Positions 1 through 6,045 of a stretch of DNA of 6,045 nt are shown one piece after another. The translations under genes and the position numbers were made by a program. The notes beneath the pieces are model-generated. The model was not told the origin of the DNA and did no database searches. It worked only from the letters and a program-made list of their open reading frames with translations. How positions within the stretch are numbered: position 1 is the stretch's first letter; each line of letters starts with the position of its first letter. The DNA is from Fluviicola sp. (GTDB taxonomy: Bacteria; Bacteroidota; Bacteroidia; Flavobacteriales_D; Crocinitomicaceae). The DNA is taken from NCBI RefSeq assembly GCF_030151805.1, contig NZ_JASLCN010000032.1, forward strand, positions 1-6,045. Reading direction: 5' to 3'.

Positions 1-315
1 CCGGAAGAAAGACAGCGATGAAAAATAATTATGCGCTACGGCTAAATAAGGTTTTTCCAGGAAGGATAACTCTACAAGTTTTTTTTTTGCTTCCGAATGC
101 GTGTAGTATGATTCGTAAGCCTTACCGATCTCCTCAACCGTAGGCATTGGATTCAACCACATCAGTCCGCAAGTACTATTTGAGCATTCTACGATATTCC
201 AACCTTTAGATGTACCGTAATTGCAGTCATCCAGATTTAGATACTTACTTTTTCCTAAAGAATTGCAAATAAAGCAAGTATTTACTTCAGAGGATGCAAT
301 TTTTATTTCTTCCAT
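1..315 (-). CDS. Class I SAM-dependent methyltransferase, N-terminal part (3' end cut by window edge)
   Basis: An open frame starts at the ATG at 315-313 and stays open for 105 codons to the window edge. The visible part holds a cysteine cluster: C14-x2-C17, then C44-x4-C49 followed directly by G-L, a tryptophan and an N-P-x-P turn (residues 55-58), then a Y-x2-YY patch near residues 67-71. This arrangement, a small putative zinc-binding knuckle before the Rossmann domain, is typical of the N-terminus of a group of class I methyltransferases common in surface polysaccharide loci. The SAM-binding motif itself lies beyond the window, so the catalytic assignment rests on the N-terminal pattern and the neighbours. 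In this setting the likely target is a sugar or a lipid-linked glycan, but that is inference. The gene lies 174 bases downstream of the glycosyltransferase and may have its own promoter. A run of ten A residues on the coding strand encodes the end of A76 and K77-K79; the frame is intact as given. Confidence 0.72.
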   Translation of the reverse strand, partial: MEEIKIASSEVNTCFICNSLGKSKYLNLDDCNYGTSKGWNIVECSNSTCGLMWLNPMPTVEEIGKAYESYYTHSEAKKKLVELSFLEKPYLAVAHNYFSSLSFFR

Positions 316-319
316 AGCG

Positions 320-327
320 CAAATATG
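320..327 (-). promoter_or_regulatory. Weak candidate -7 element next to the methyltransferase start
   Basis: The minus strand reads CATATTTG, which matches the Bacteroidota -7 consensus TAnnTTTG at five of six fixed positions. It ends only four bases before the ATG, so a transcript from it would be nearly leaderless. I see no TTG-type -33 box at the expected distance, so this could be chance in AT-rich DNA. Confidence 0.22.
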
Positions 328-340
328 CTAATTTTTAATT

Positions 341-380
341 TAGAATCTGTAGAATCAGAACCAGAATCAGAATTATTCTA
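341..380. repeat. Short AGAATC direct repeats with flanking inverted TAGAAT/ATTCTA
   Basis: The hexamer AGAATC occurs three times, at 342-347, 351-356 and 363-368. Two of these copies extend to the ten-base AGAATCAGAA at 351-360 and 363-372. TAGAAT at 341-346 and again at 350-355 is the reverse complement of ATTCTA at 375-380, so the region could also fold into a weak AT-rich hairpin. On the coding side it lies between the distal candidate promoter and the methyltransferase start. Whether it binds a regulator or is simple-sequence drift cannot be told from one genome. Confidence 0.55.
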
Positions 381-424
381 CCTTTTTTGGGCCTGGTAAC
401 CCAATCATATTCGGTTTGTTTTGA

Positions 425-455
425 CAGAGATACAACCCTCACACTTCGTAATCAA
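425..455 (-). promoter_or_regulatory. Candidate promoter for the methyltransferase gene
   Basis: The minus strand carries TTG (455-453), a 20-base spacer, then TATCTCTG (432-425). The second element matches the Bacteroidota -7 consensus TAnnTTTG except for one C, and the spacing fits the usual range. Transcription would begin near 420, giving a leader of roughly 105 bases that includes the short repeats and the small hairpin. The match is imperfect, so this remains a candidate. Confidence 0.3.
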
Positions 456-489
456 TTTATGGGGTGATATACAAGTGGATACTCCTAAT

Positions 490-1638
490 TTATTTTAATC
501 CGGAGACATAATTACCGACAAAATGATATGAATTGAGAACCATTTCTTCCAATTTTGCAGCATATTTCATAGCATTTGCTGCCTTTTCATCGACTGCTGC
601 TTTGGAGATGGTTTGGCAGAATATTGTAATCTGTTCCTTCATCTCTAAGTTATCAGGAATAAGCCACCCTGCATCACGGAACATATACCAATTGTCACTT
701 TCCTCATTTCCACAGAAAAGAACCGGTTTTCCCATGGTAACAGCACTTACCGCTTTGGAAGGAACTGCATAATGAGTAAATCCGGGTAAGAGGGAAACCA
801 TGTGAATGTCAATGAAAGCCAACTGATCCCTGGGAACACCTGGTGTTAGAATGACTCCTTTTTTATCTTTTGCAAATTTAATCAGACCAGGAGCTTTATC
901 TCCATATAGTGCCAGTATTAATAAGTGCTTGTCGGGATCAATGGCTTCAATCATAAAGCAGATGAAATCCGGATTATGGGCATCATGAACATTTCCGCAG
1001 TAGCCAATGATTATTTTTTCAGAATCATACCAATCCGGTGCCGTATCAGAAGGTTTTCCCTCAAAAGCGCCACATGGCAGAATACTTATCGGGATTTCTT
1101 GCCGGTAGCAGCTTTTTGTGATGTATGAAGCTTGCTGCGGTCCTAGTGCAATCACAAATTCGGGTTTGTCAGAATAGGTTTTCTTTAGAATCCATCGATA
1201 AATGAAATTACTTTCACGGATATTGCCATTGGCTTTAAACATTTCAGGAAATAAATCGAGAGCCCATAATGCGCGTTTGTTTTTTCTTCCCAATCCTCTG
1301 GCTGCCCAGAATGGAAGTAGCGGAGGAGAAGTGGTAATAACAAACAGATCCGATTTCAGTTTCCTGGCAGTTTTGACCAGAATATAACCGTCATACAGCA
1401 ACTTGATTAGTTTCATGGGGCCGGATTTCCCATCAAATCGGTTTTTGATTTTGACCAGGTTTCCCAATGGTTCCCTTTTTTTTCCACCCTGACCAGTCGT
1501 TTTGTCAATGTAAACAACATTACAAACGATTTCGGGATAATTTTCTTGTAGAAAACCAATCATATCGCAAACAGATTCCCCATTGATATTCAATGAAGGA
1601 GGGTAATTCCGCGCAATAAACGTGATTGTTTTTTTCAT
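490..1638 (-). CDS. Glycosyltransferase family 4, WbuB/WcaI-like
   Basis: This 382-residue protein is about the usual length for a GT-B fold family 4 enzyme, which moves a sugar from a nucleotide donor to a lipid-linked or glycan acceptor at the cytoplasmic face of the inner membrane. The N-terminal half shows the early NYPP turn (residues 11-14) followed by a G-E-S helix start, a TSPPLL strand-loop (103-108) and a W-x2-DLFPE motif (125-132), the counterpart of the W-x-QDL-x-PE motif of WbuB-type enzymes. The C-terminal half opens with the strand IIIGYCGNV (209-217) and ends with VSLLP (281-285) and AVPSK...GKPVL (291-307), the donor-binding region. The second glutamate of the classical E-x7-E motif is replaced by S298, as is usual in the PSK-type subgroup. 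The start lies one base after the stop of the epimerase gene (TAG-A-ATG), so translation is probably coupled. Donor and acceptor are unknown. Confidence 0.88.
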   Translation of the reverse strand: MKKTITFIARNYPPSLNINGESVCDMIGFLQENYPEIVCNVVYIDKTTGQGGKKREPLGNLVKIKNRFDGKSGPMKLIKLLYDGYILVKTARKLKSDLFVITTSPPLLPFWAARGLGRKNKRALWALDLFPEMFKANGNIRESNFIYRWILKKTYSDKPEFVIALGPQQASYITKSCYRQEIPISILPCGAFEGKPSDTAPDWYDSEKIIIGYCGNVHDAHNPDFICFMIEAIDPDKHLLILALYGDKAPGLIKFAKDKKGVILTPGVPRDQLAFIDIHMVSLLPGFTHYAVPSKAVSAVTMGKPVLFCGNEESDNWYMFRDAGWLIPDNLEMKEQITIFCQTISKAAVDEKAANAMKYAAKLEEMVLNSYHFVGNYVSGLK

Positions 1639-1639
1639 T

Positions 1640-2713
1640 CTAAACGCTTTTTATAACGCGTTCTTTCATGGAGTCATGAATTTGAGAAATAATATCGTTC
1701 AGGTCGTATTTGTAATTCCAATCAGGATAATGATCTCTGAATTTTTGAATATCGCTGATATACCAAATATGATCACCCACGCGGTTATCATTGGTGTAGG
1801 AGTAATTCATCTTTTTTCCGGAAATCAGTTCAATTGCATCAATTGCTTCGATCATGGAACAATTTGAAAAACGGCTTCCGCCGGCATTGTAGACTTCTCC
1901 TTTTCTCGGATTCTGATAGAAATGCCAAAACATATTTACCAAATCGTAGCTATGAATATTGTCCCGTACTTGCTTCCCTTTGTATCCGAAAATCGTATAG
2001 TGATCGCCGCTTAGATTACATTTCACAAGGTAAGACAGAAATCCGTGCAGTTTTGCTCCGGAATGATTCGGTCCTGTCAAACATCCGCCTCTGAAAACTG
2101 CGGTGTTCATGTTAAAATATCTGCCGTATTCCTGAACCAATACATCAGCTGCAACTTTGGATGCTCCAAAAATAGAGTGGGTAGTATGATCCAATGACAT
2201 TTGCTCATCAATTCCCTTTTGAAAGTAAGGATGAGTTTTATCAATTTCCCATCTTTTTTCCAGCTCGACTAATGGAAGAAGGTTCGGATTGTCACCATAA
2301 ACTTTATTGGTAGATGTAAAAATAAATACCGATTCCGGGCAATGATTCCGACACAATTCGAGCATGTTCAGAGTTCCGGTAGCGTTCACTCCAAAATCTG
2401 TCAGAGGTTCCTTTGCAGCCCAATCATGGGAAGGTTGTGCAGCAGAGTGAATAATCAGTTTAATATCTTTACCATATTCCTGGAAAATGGTTTCTAATCC
2501 GGCATAATCACGAATGTCAATGTTGTAATGTTGGTAATTGGTGTATTTCTCTTTCAGTTCCAGCACGTTCCATTGCGTTGAAGCATCGTTTCCGAAGAAG
2601 TAAGAACGCATATCATTATCAATACCGATGATTAGGTCAAATTTGTCTGCGCAAAAAATAACTGATTCACTTCCGATTAATCCTCCTGACCCTGTGATTA
2701 GAGCAATATTCAT
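1640..2713 (-). CDS. NAD-dependent sugar epimerase, CDP-paratose 2-epimerase-like (extended SDR)
   Basis: The 357-residue protein is a full-length extended short-chain dehydrogenase/reductase acting on a nucleotide sugar in the cytoplasm. The Rossmann fingerprint G8-x2-G11-x2-G14 and an acidic residue after the second strand (D32) indicate NAD binding. Further marks are HSAAQPSHDWAA (89-100), STNKVYG (134-140), SIFGASK (180-186), FRGGCLTGP (207-215), GKQVRDNIHS (246-255) and GDHIWYISD (313-321). From memory these match the family annotated as CDP-paratose 2-epimerase, whose founding member makes CDP-tyvelose from CDP-paratose. The catalytic YxxxK has F182 instead of tyrosine, with K186 kept; I recall this substitution as common in this branch, so the true reaction may differ from the name. 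No other paratose pathway gene is visible. The gene is first in the leftward group. Its start has AAAGG about ten bases upstream and a well-matched -7 box 38 bases upstream. Confidence 0.85.
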   Translation of the reverse strand: MNIALITGSGGLIGSESVIFCADKFDLIIGIDNDMRSYFFGNDASTQWNVLELKEKYTNYQHYNIDIRDYAGLETIFQEYGKDIKLIIHSAAQPSHDWAAKEPLTDFGVNATGTLNMLELCRNHCPESVFIFTSTNKVYGDNPNLLPLVELEKRWEIDKTHPYFQKGIDEQMSLDHTTHSIFGASKVAADVLVQEYGRYFNMNTAVFRGGCLTGPNHSGAKLHGFLSYLVKCNLSGDHYTIFGYKGKQVRDNIHSYDLVNMFWHFYQNPRKGEVYNAGGSRFSNCSMIEAIDAIELISGKKMNYSYTNDNRVGDHIWYISDIQKFRDHYPDWNYKYDLNDIISQIHDSMKERVIKSV

Positions 2714-2750
2714 GATTTTGATTCCTTTGTTTCTAGTTTGTTTGAGTTAT

Positions 2751-2782
2751 CAAAAATAACGAATTTAATCCATAGGTAGAAA
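2751..2782 (-). promoter_or_regulatory. Candidate promoter for the leftward epimerase-glycosyltransferase operon
   Basis: The minus strand has TATTTTTG at 2758-2751, a perfect match to the Bacteroidota -7 consensus TAnnTTTG. Twenty bases upstream is TTTC (2782-2779), three of four matches to the -33 TTTG box. The implied start near 2745 gives a leader of about 30 bases before the epimerase ATG. A 15-base inverted repeat, GTTAT-n5-ATAAC (2746-2760), overlaps the -7 box and could be an operator. Confidence 0.5.
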
Positions 2783-2799
2783 TCTGAAACTTGCTTTTC

Positions 2800-2827
2800 T
2801 TGTAACGGGAAATATTCCTTAATTTCG
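2800..2827 (+). promoter_or_regulatory. Candidate promoter for the flippase gene, near-leaderless
   Basis: TTG at 2800-2802, a 17-base spacer and TAATTTCG at 2820-2827 resemble a Bacteroidota promoter, with one mismatch in TAnnTTTG. The -7 box ends five bases before the flippase ATG, so a transcript would begin at or next to the start codon. The spacer contains GGAA-ATA-TTCC (2808-2818), a short inverted repeat. Confidence 0.4.
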
Positions 2828-2832
2828 CAGCA

Positions 2833-4329
2833 ATGGGACTGGTACAAAAAGACGCTTTTAGGACAACACTGATTTCCTATTTCGGAATATTGATCGGTTA
2901 CCTGAATAAGGGAGTTTTGTTTCTTGCGATTCTTTCTACTTCTCAGATAGGCTTGATCAACCTGATCATTTCGATCGGTACTTTGTTTGCCCAGCTAGCA
3001 AATTTCGGAACAGTATACGCAACATGGAAATTCTTTCCGTTTATGCGGAATGAGGCTAAAAAACACCATGGATTTCTTGCTTTCCTGCTCCTGATCGTCG
3101 GTGCAGGAATCCTGATTTATTCGGCACTGTATATTCTTTTCAGGGAACAAATTGAGCGGGGATACATGGAAAAATCACCGATGTTCCTGGATTACTATTA
3201 TTGGGTGCTTCCGATTGGGATTTCGTATGTGCTTTTCATGGTTCTGGAAGTGTATCTCCGAAGCCTGTATAAAAATATTGTTGCTGTTTTTGCTTATGAA
3301 GTTGTGCTTCGTCTGGCTACAACCGTGATCCTTGTTCTGAAATGGCTGAATTGGATCTCGTTTGAGCTATTCGTAGGTTTGCACAGCCTTTTATACATCA
3401 TCCCGACAATGATCCTGGTGTTATACCTGAAACGAATCAACGAATTCAATGTCAGGCTTTCGTCCATTCAAATTCCCAAAAGGCTGAAGCGGGTCGTTTT
3501 CTATTTTTCATCCTTTTCTTATATCAATACGCTGGGAGCTGTTTGGGTAAATTCACTGGATGTATTGATGATTGCTCAATTTGTGGGGTTGGACGGAACC
3601 GGGGTTTTTACCACTGTTATCTTTTTGACAAGCGTGTTGCAGGTTCCTTATAGATCGATTTTGAGAGTAAGTGCACCGCTGGTTTCTGATTATTGGAAAC
3701 ACCGGAATTTCGATAAGATGAAGGAGTTGTATACCAAAGTGAGCTCGGTCTCCCTGGTGATTGGTTTGGCAATGTTCCTGCTTTGCTGGGTAAATATCGA
3801 TTTCCTGTTTTCTTTTCTGAAACCTGAGTTTAGAGAAGGTATCTGGGTATTCTTCTTTATCATGATCGGGAAGCTGGTTGATATGTATTTCGGGCTGAAC
3901 GGAGCAATTTTTTCGACTTCTAAAAAATACCGTTACGATATTATCTTCACCATGTTTCTGATCGTTGCTGTTTATGTATTAAACTACCTGATGATCCCGA
4001 TGTGGGGAATTGCTGGTGCGGCTATTTCAACTTCCATTGCCTTGCTGGTGTACAATGTTGGAAGACTATTGTTTATTTGGTATGCGTACAAGCTGCATCC
4101 ATTCCACCGCAACCAGTTTATTATTATCGGGATCAGTGTTTTGGTCTTATTTGCCGGACAGCTCACGCAAGGTCTTATAAACAACAAGTGGATCCAATTT
4201 TTGTTTGAATCCACTTTAGTCGTTGTATTATTTTTTGGTCCGATCTATTTGTTCTCTTTAGAGAAAGAAACGATCAATTATATCACAAAAGCTCTTGCGT
4301 TTGTTCGTTCGAAACTAGGACGTAATTAA
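2833..4329 (+). CDS. Wzx-like polysaccharide flippase (MVF/MATE superfamily)
   Basis: This 498-residue integral membrane protein has about 14 hydrophobic segments by eye, near residues 11-31, 38-60, 79-103, 119-140, 149-169, 175-197, 221-248, 255-275, 302-322, 334-356, 366-386, 390-415, 427-447 and 455-475. Basic stretches such as KRLKR (216-220) fall in the loops. Length, helix count and the lack of a signal peptide fit the polysaccharide biosynthesis/Wzx family, which moves undecaprenyl-linked oligosaccharide repeat units across the inner membrane. Paired glycines in helices and the MWGIAGAAIST stretch (390-400) are typical of the superfamily's second half. No substrate can be assigned. The gene runs opposite to the sugar-modifying genes from a shared 119-base intergenic region. 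Its stop overlaps that of alaS by four bases. A MATE-type exporter of another substrate is the main alternative, but the context favours a glycan flippase. Confidence 0.85.
   Translation: MGLVQKDAFRTTLISYFGILIGYLNKGVLFLAILSTSQIGLINLIISIGTLFAQLANFGTVYATWKFFPFMRNEAKKHHGFLAFLLLIVGAGILIYSALYILFREQIERGYMEKSPMFLDYYYWVLPIGISYVLFMVLEVYLRSLYKNIVAVFAYEVVLRLATTVILVLKWLNWISFELFVGLHSLLYIIPTMILVLYLKRINEFNVRLSSIQIPKRLKRVVFYFSSFSYINTLGAVWVNSLDVLMIAQFVGLDGTGVFTTVIFLTSVLQVPYRSILRVSAPLVSDYWKHRNFDKMKELYTKVSSVSLVIGLAMFLLCWVNIDFLFSFLKPEFREGIWVFFFIMIGKLVDMYFGLNGAIFSTSKKYRYDIIFTMFLIVAVYVLNYLMIPMWGIAGAAISTSIALLVYNVGRLLFIWYAYKLHPFHRNQFIIIGISVLVLFAGQLTQGLINNKWIQFLFESTLVVVLFFGPIYLFSLEKETINYITKALAFVRSKLGRN
4326..4329. 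other. Tail-to-tail stop codon overlap at palindromic TTAA
   Basis: The flippase stop TAA (4327-4329) and the alaS stop TAA (4328-4326 on the minus strand) share the palindrome TTAA. There is no intergenic space for a terminator, so transcripts from each side must run into the other gene's 3' coding region before ending. Confidence 0.95.
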
Positions 4330-6045
4330 GCGATCGTTTTTTTGATCTCTTCGATTGCTTGAGCTAATCCGTTTGCATTTTTTCCACCAGCAGTTGCAAA
4401 GAATGCTTGTCCACCGCCACCACCTTGAATCAAAGATGCAACAGATTTAACCAGGTTTCCGGCATTCCATCCTTTGGAAGAAACCAAATTTTCATCAACC
4501 AAAACGCTGATGGCGCATTTGTCTTCTTCTTTTGAACCGATCACAGCAACCAAATTCGGAACTTCTCCTTTCAGCTGGAACAAAATATCCTTTACAGATC
4601 CTGCGTCCAGGTCAATGATTGCATCCAGGTAAGAGAAATCATTTCTTGAAACAATTTTGGTCTTCAAATCAGCTTTCACCAATTTAGCCTGTTCTTTCTT
4701 GAAATTCTCCACCTGTTTTTGAAGCTGATTGTTTTTTGCAAGCAAGTCTTCAATCGCTTTGGTCAGATCTTTCGGGCTTTTAAGCAGTTCATTCACCGAT
4801 TTCAACTTCGCTTCCTGGTCTGCGTAGAATGTTTCCACAGCAACGTTGGTAATCGCTTCGATACGTCGCACTCCTGCTGCAACAGCAGATTCGGATTGAA
4901 TTTTAAATAAGCCGATCTGTCCGGTGTTTTTTACGTGAGTTCCTCCGCACAATTCCACTGAATCGCCGAATTTGATCACACGAACCGTATCACCGTATTT
5001 TTCACCGAACAAAGCCATTGCACCCATTTCTGTTGCTACTTCGATCGGAACATTACGTCTTTCATCCAAATCAATACTTGCACGAATTCCTTCGCTCACC
5101 AATGCTTCGATTTTAGCCAGTTCATCATCTGTTACTTTCGAGAAATGAGAAAAGTCAAAACGCAAATAGTTCGGATTTACCAACGATCCTTTTTGTTCCA
5201 CATGCGTTCCCAAAACGGTTCTCAATGCGTGATGCAAAAGGTGAGTAGCCGAGTGATTGTAAGCGGATAACTTGCGTTTTTCTTCGTTTACTTCTGCGGT
5301 AAACGGTTTGTTCGGATCAGTAGGAAGCGTTTCCGAAAGATGTACAATCAGACCGTTTTCTTTTTTGGTATCAAAGATTACGATCGATTCCGAATCGTTG
5401 TAAATTCTTCCCGTATCACCGACTTGTCCACCACCTTCCGGGTAGAACGGAGTCTTGGTAAATACCAATTGGTAGAACGTTTTCCCTTTTTGGGAAACCT
5501 TGCGGTATTTCACGAGTTCAACAGCTGTTTCCAGGTAATCATAACCCACAAATTCTTCTATTGAATCATCTGTAAGCTGAACCCAGTCTCCGGTTTCTAT
5601 CTTTGTAGCTCCTGTAGAACGTTCTTTTTGTTTTGCCAATTCTTCGTCAAATCCTTTTTCATCAACTGAAAGGTTGTTTTCACGCGCAATCAGACTCGTT
5701 AAATCGAATGGGAAGCCATAGGTATCGTATAATTCGAAAACCGAACTTCCGTCCAGGATGATGGAATTAGAAGCCTTTGTTGTTTCAATTAATGCTTCGA
5801 TGCGTCTGATTCCTTGTTCCAGCGTTCTGAAGAAAGACAATTCTTCTTCACGAATGACTTTTTCAACCAATTCGCGTTGTTTGATCAATTCTGTGAACGG
5901 ATCACCCATAACTTCTGAAAGCACGACGGAAAGACCTGACAGGAATGGTTCTTTCAAACCTAAAGTCTGGTAGCCGTAACGAACCGCACGTCTTAAAATA
6001 CGACGAATCACATAACCCGCTCCCGTATTGGAAGGAAGTTGCCCG
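4326..6045 (-). CDS. alaS: Alanine--tRNA ligase, C-terminal two thirds (5' end outside window)
   Basis: The frame is open from the window edge to the TAA at 4328-4326, giving 572 visible residues of an enzyme usually about 870 long. It charges tRNA-Ala with alanine and clears mischarged Ser/Gly-tRNA-Ala. The aminoacylation core with class II motifs 1-3 is mostly outside the window. The visible part starts with LPSN-x3-GYVIRRILRRAVRYG, the helical region after that core. It continues with YGFPFDLT, then the editing domain: FYPEGGGQVGDTG (about 200-212), the zinc ligands H264-x3-H268 and C366-x3-H370, and an intact CGGTH. A charged helical stretch near 406-460 looks like the coiled coil leading to the C-terminal DHHA1 domain, which carries GGGGG (541-545) and ATAGG. 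The GTG at 6011-6009 is an internal valine codon (GYVIRR), not a start. The gene is convergent with the flippase gene and shows no sign of decay. Confidence 0.97.
   Translation of the reverse strand, partial: GQLPSNTGAGYVIRRILRRAVRYGYQTLGLKEPFLSGLSVVLSEVMGDPFTELIKQRELVEKVIREEELSFFRTLEQGIRRIEALIETTKASNSIILDGSSVFELYDTYGFPFDLTSLIARENNLSVDEKGFDEELAKQKERSTGATKIETGDWVQLTDDSIEEFVGYDYLETAVELVKYRKVSQKGKTFYQLVFTKTPFYPEGGGQVGDTGRIYNDSESIVIFDTKKENGLIVHLSETLPTDPNKPFTAEVNEEKRKLSAYNHSATHLLHHALRTVLGTHVEQKGSLVNPNYLRFDFSHFSKVTDDELAKIEALVSEGIRASIDLDERRNVPIEVATEMGAMALFGEKYGDTVRVIKFGDSVELCGGTHVKNTGQIGLFKIQSESAVAAGVRRIEAITNVAVETFYADQEAKLKSVNELLKSPKDLTKAIEDLLAKNNQLQKQVENFKKEQAKLVKADLKTKIVSRNDFSYLDAIIDLDAGSVKDILFQLKGEVPNLVAVIGSKEEDKCAISVLVDENLVSSKGWNAGNLVKSVASLIQGGGGGQAFFATAGGKNANGLAQAIEEIKKTIA

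Larger units (their letters stand above)
316..489. other. 174-base intergenic gap between glycosyltransferase and methyltransferase genes
   Basis: No open frame of convincing length fills this stretch. It is AT-rich and holds short direct repeats (341-372), a small GC hairpin (387-404) and two promoter-like matches on the minus strand. The gap contrasts with the one-base spacing between the two preceding genes. The methyltransferase may therefore be a separate transcription unit or a later addition to the locus. No canonical intrinsic terminator is visible here for the upstream genes. Confidence 0.6.
2714..2832. other. Divergent intergenic region between epimerase and flippase genes
   Basis: This 119-base AT-rich stretch separates the leftward sugar-modifying genes from the rightward flippase gene. 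It contains candidate -33/-7 pairs for each direction that do not overlap each other. It also holds two short inverted repeats, at 2746-2760 and 2808-2818, each placed at or inside a promoter candidate. No small open frame or structured RNA is evident. Confidence 0.7.

Noticed and set aside
387..404. Hairpin TTGGG-n8-CCCAA next to a run of six T, as an intrinsic terminator for the leftward genes
   Set aside because: On the minus strand the stem is followed by A residues, not T, and on the plus strand the T run precedes the stem. The stem is only five pairs, so it is not a canonical terminator in either direction.
1643..1662. AACGC-n10-GCGTT hairpin across the epimerase-glycosyltransferase junction, as an attenuator
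   Set aside because: A five-pair stem with a ten-base loop is weak and lies in the last codons of the epimerase gene; chance is the simpler explanation.
1834..2094. Plus-strand open frames inside the leftward genes, such as this 86-codon one
   Set aside because: They lie opposite well-conserved coding sequence, have no recognisable motifs or start context, and are shadows of the real genes.
4331..4343. CGATCG followed by seven T, as a terminator for the flippase gene
   Set aside because: The six-base palindrome cannot form a stable stem with a loop, and the T run encodes the conserved-looking lysine tail of AlaRS on the other strand.
6009..6011. GTG as the start of a short alaS-like protein
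   Set aside because: The frame continues upstream to the window edge with conserved AlaRS sequence (LPSN...GYV), so this GTG is an internal valine codon.
1..6045. A new defence, mobile or RNA-based system in the window
   Set aside because: Every long frame belongs to a recognisable family of glycan synthesis or tRNA charging. No transposase, integrase, nuclease, repeat array or structured RNA was seen.

Overview
This window looks like a chromosomal piece of a Bacteroidota genome, most likely Flavobacteriia and possibly a Fluviicola/Crocinitomicaceae relative. The grounds are moderate base composition, weak or absent Shine-Dalgarno sequences, promoter-like elements of the Bacteroidota type (TAnnTTTG at -7 with a TTG/TTTG-like -33 box), and an AlaRS C-terminus with the glycine-rich motif I associate with this phylum. 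The genus is an inference from memory of family sequences, not a search result.

Layout: a leftward polysaccharide gene group fills the first 2.7 kb. It is transcribed as a CDP-paratose 2-epimerase-like SDR enzyme (2713 to 1640), then a WbuB/WcaI-like family 4 glycosyltransferase (1638 to 490; one base between stop and start), then, after a 174-base gap, the first 105 codons of a class I SAM-dependent methyltransferase with an N-terminal cysteine cluster (315 to 1, cut by the window edge). A 119-base divergent intergenic region (2714-2832) carries candidate promoters for both directions. The rightward gene (2833-4329) encodes a 14-helix Wzx-like polysaccharide flippase. It meets, tail to tail and with a 4-base overlap, the housekeeping gene alaS (6045 to 4326, 5' end outside the window).

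How the genes may work together: the epimerase would make or modify a nucleotide-activated sugar. The glycosyltransferase would add a sugar to a lipid-linked or surface glycan, and the methyltransferase could modify the sugar or glycan. The flippase could move the lipid-linked product across the inner membrane. This is the layout of the edge of an O-antigen or exopolysaccharide locus next to a core gene. The actual sugar cannot be named from this window.

I found no RNA genes, insertion sequences, CRISPR arrays or phage genes, and no clear undescribed system. The most interesting points are the phenylalanine in place of the SDR catalytic tyrosine in the epimerase, a ten-base homopolymer inside the methyltransferase gene, and the repeat-rich, promoter-like gap upstream of that gene.
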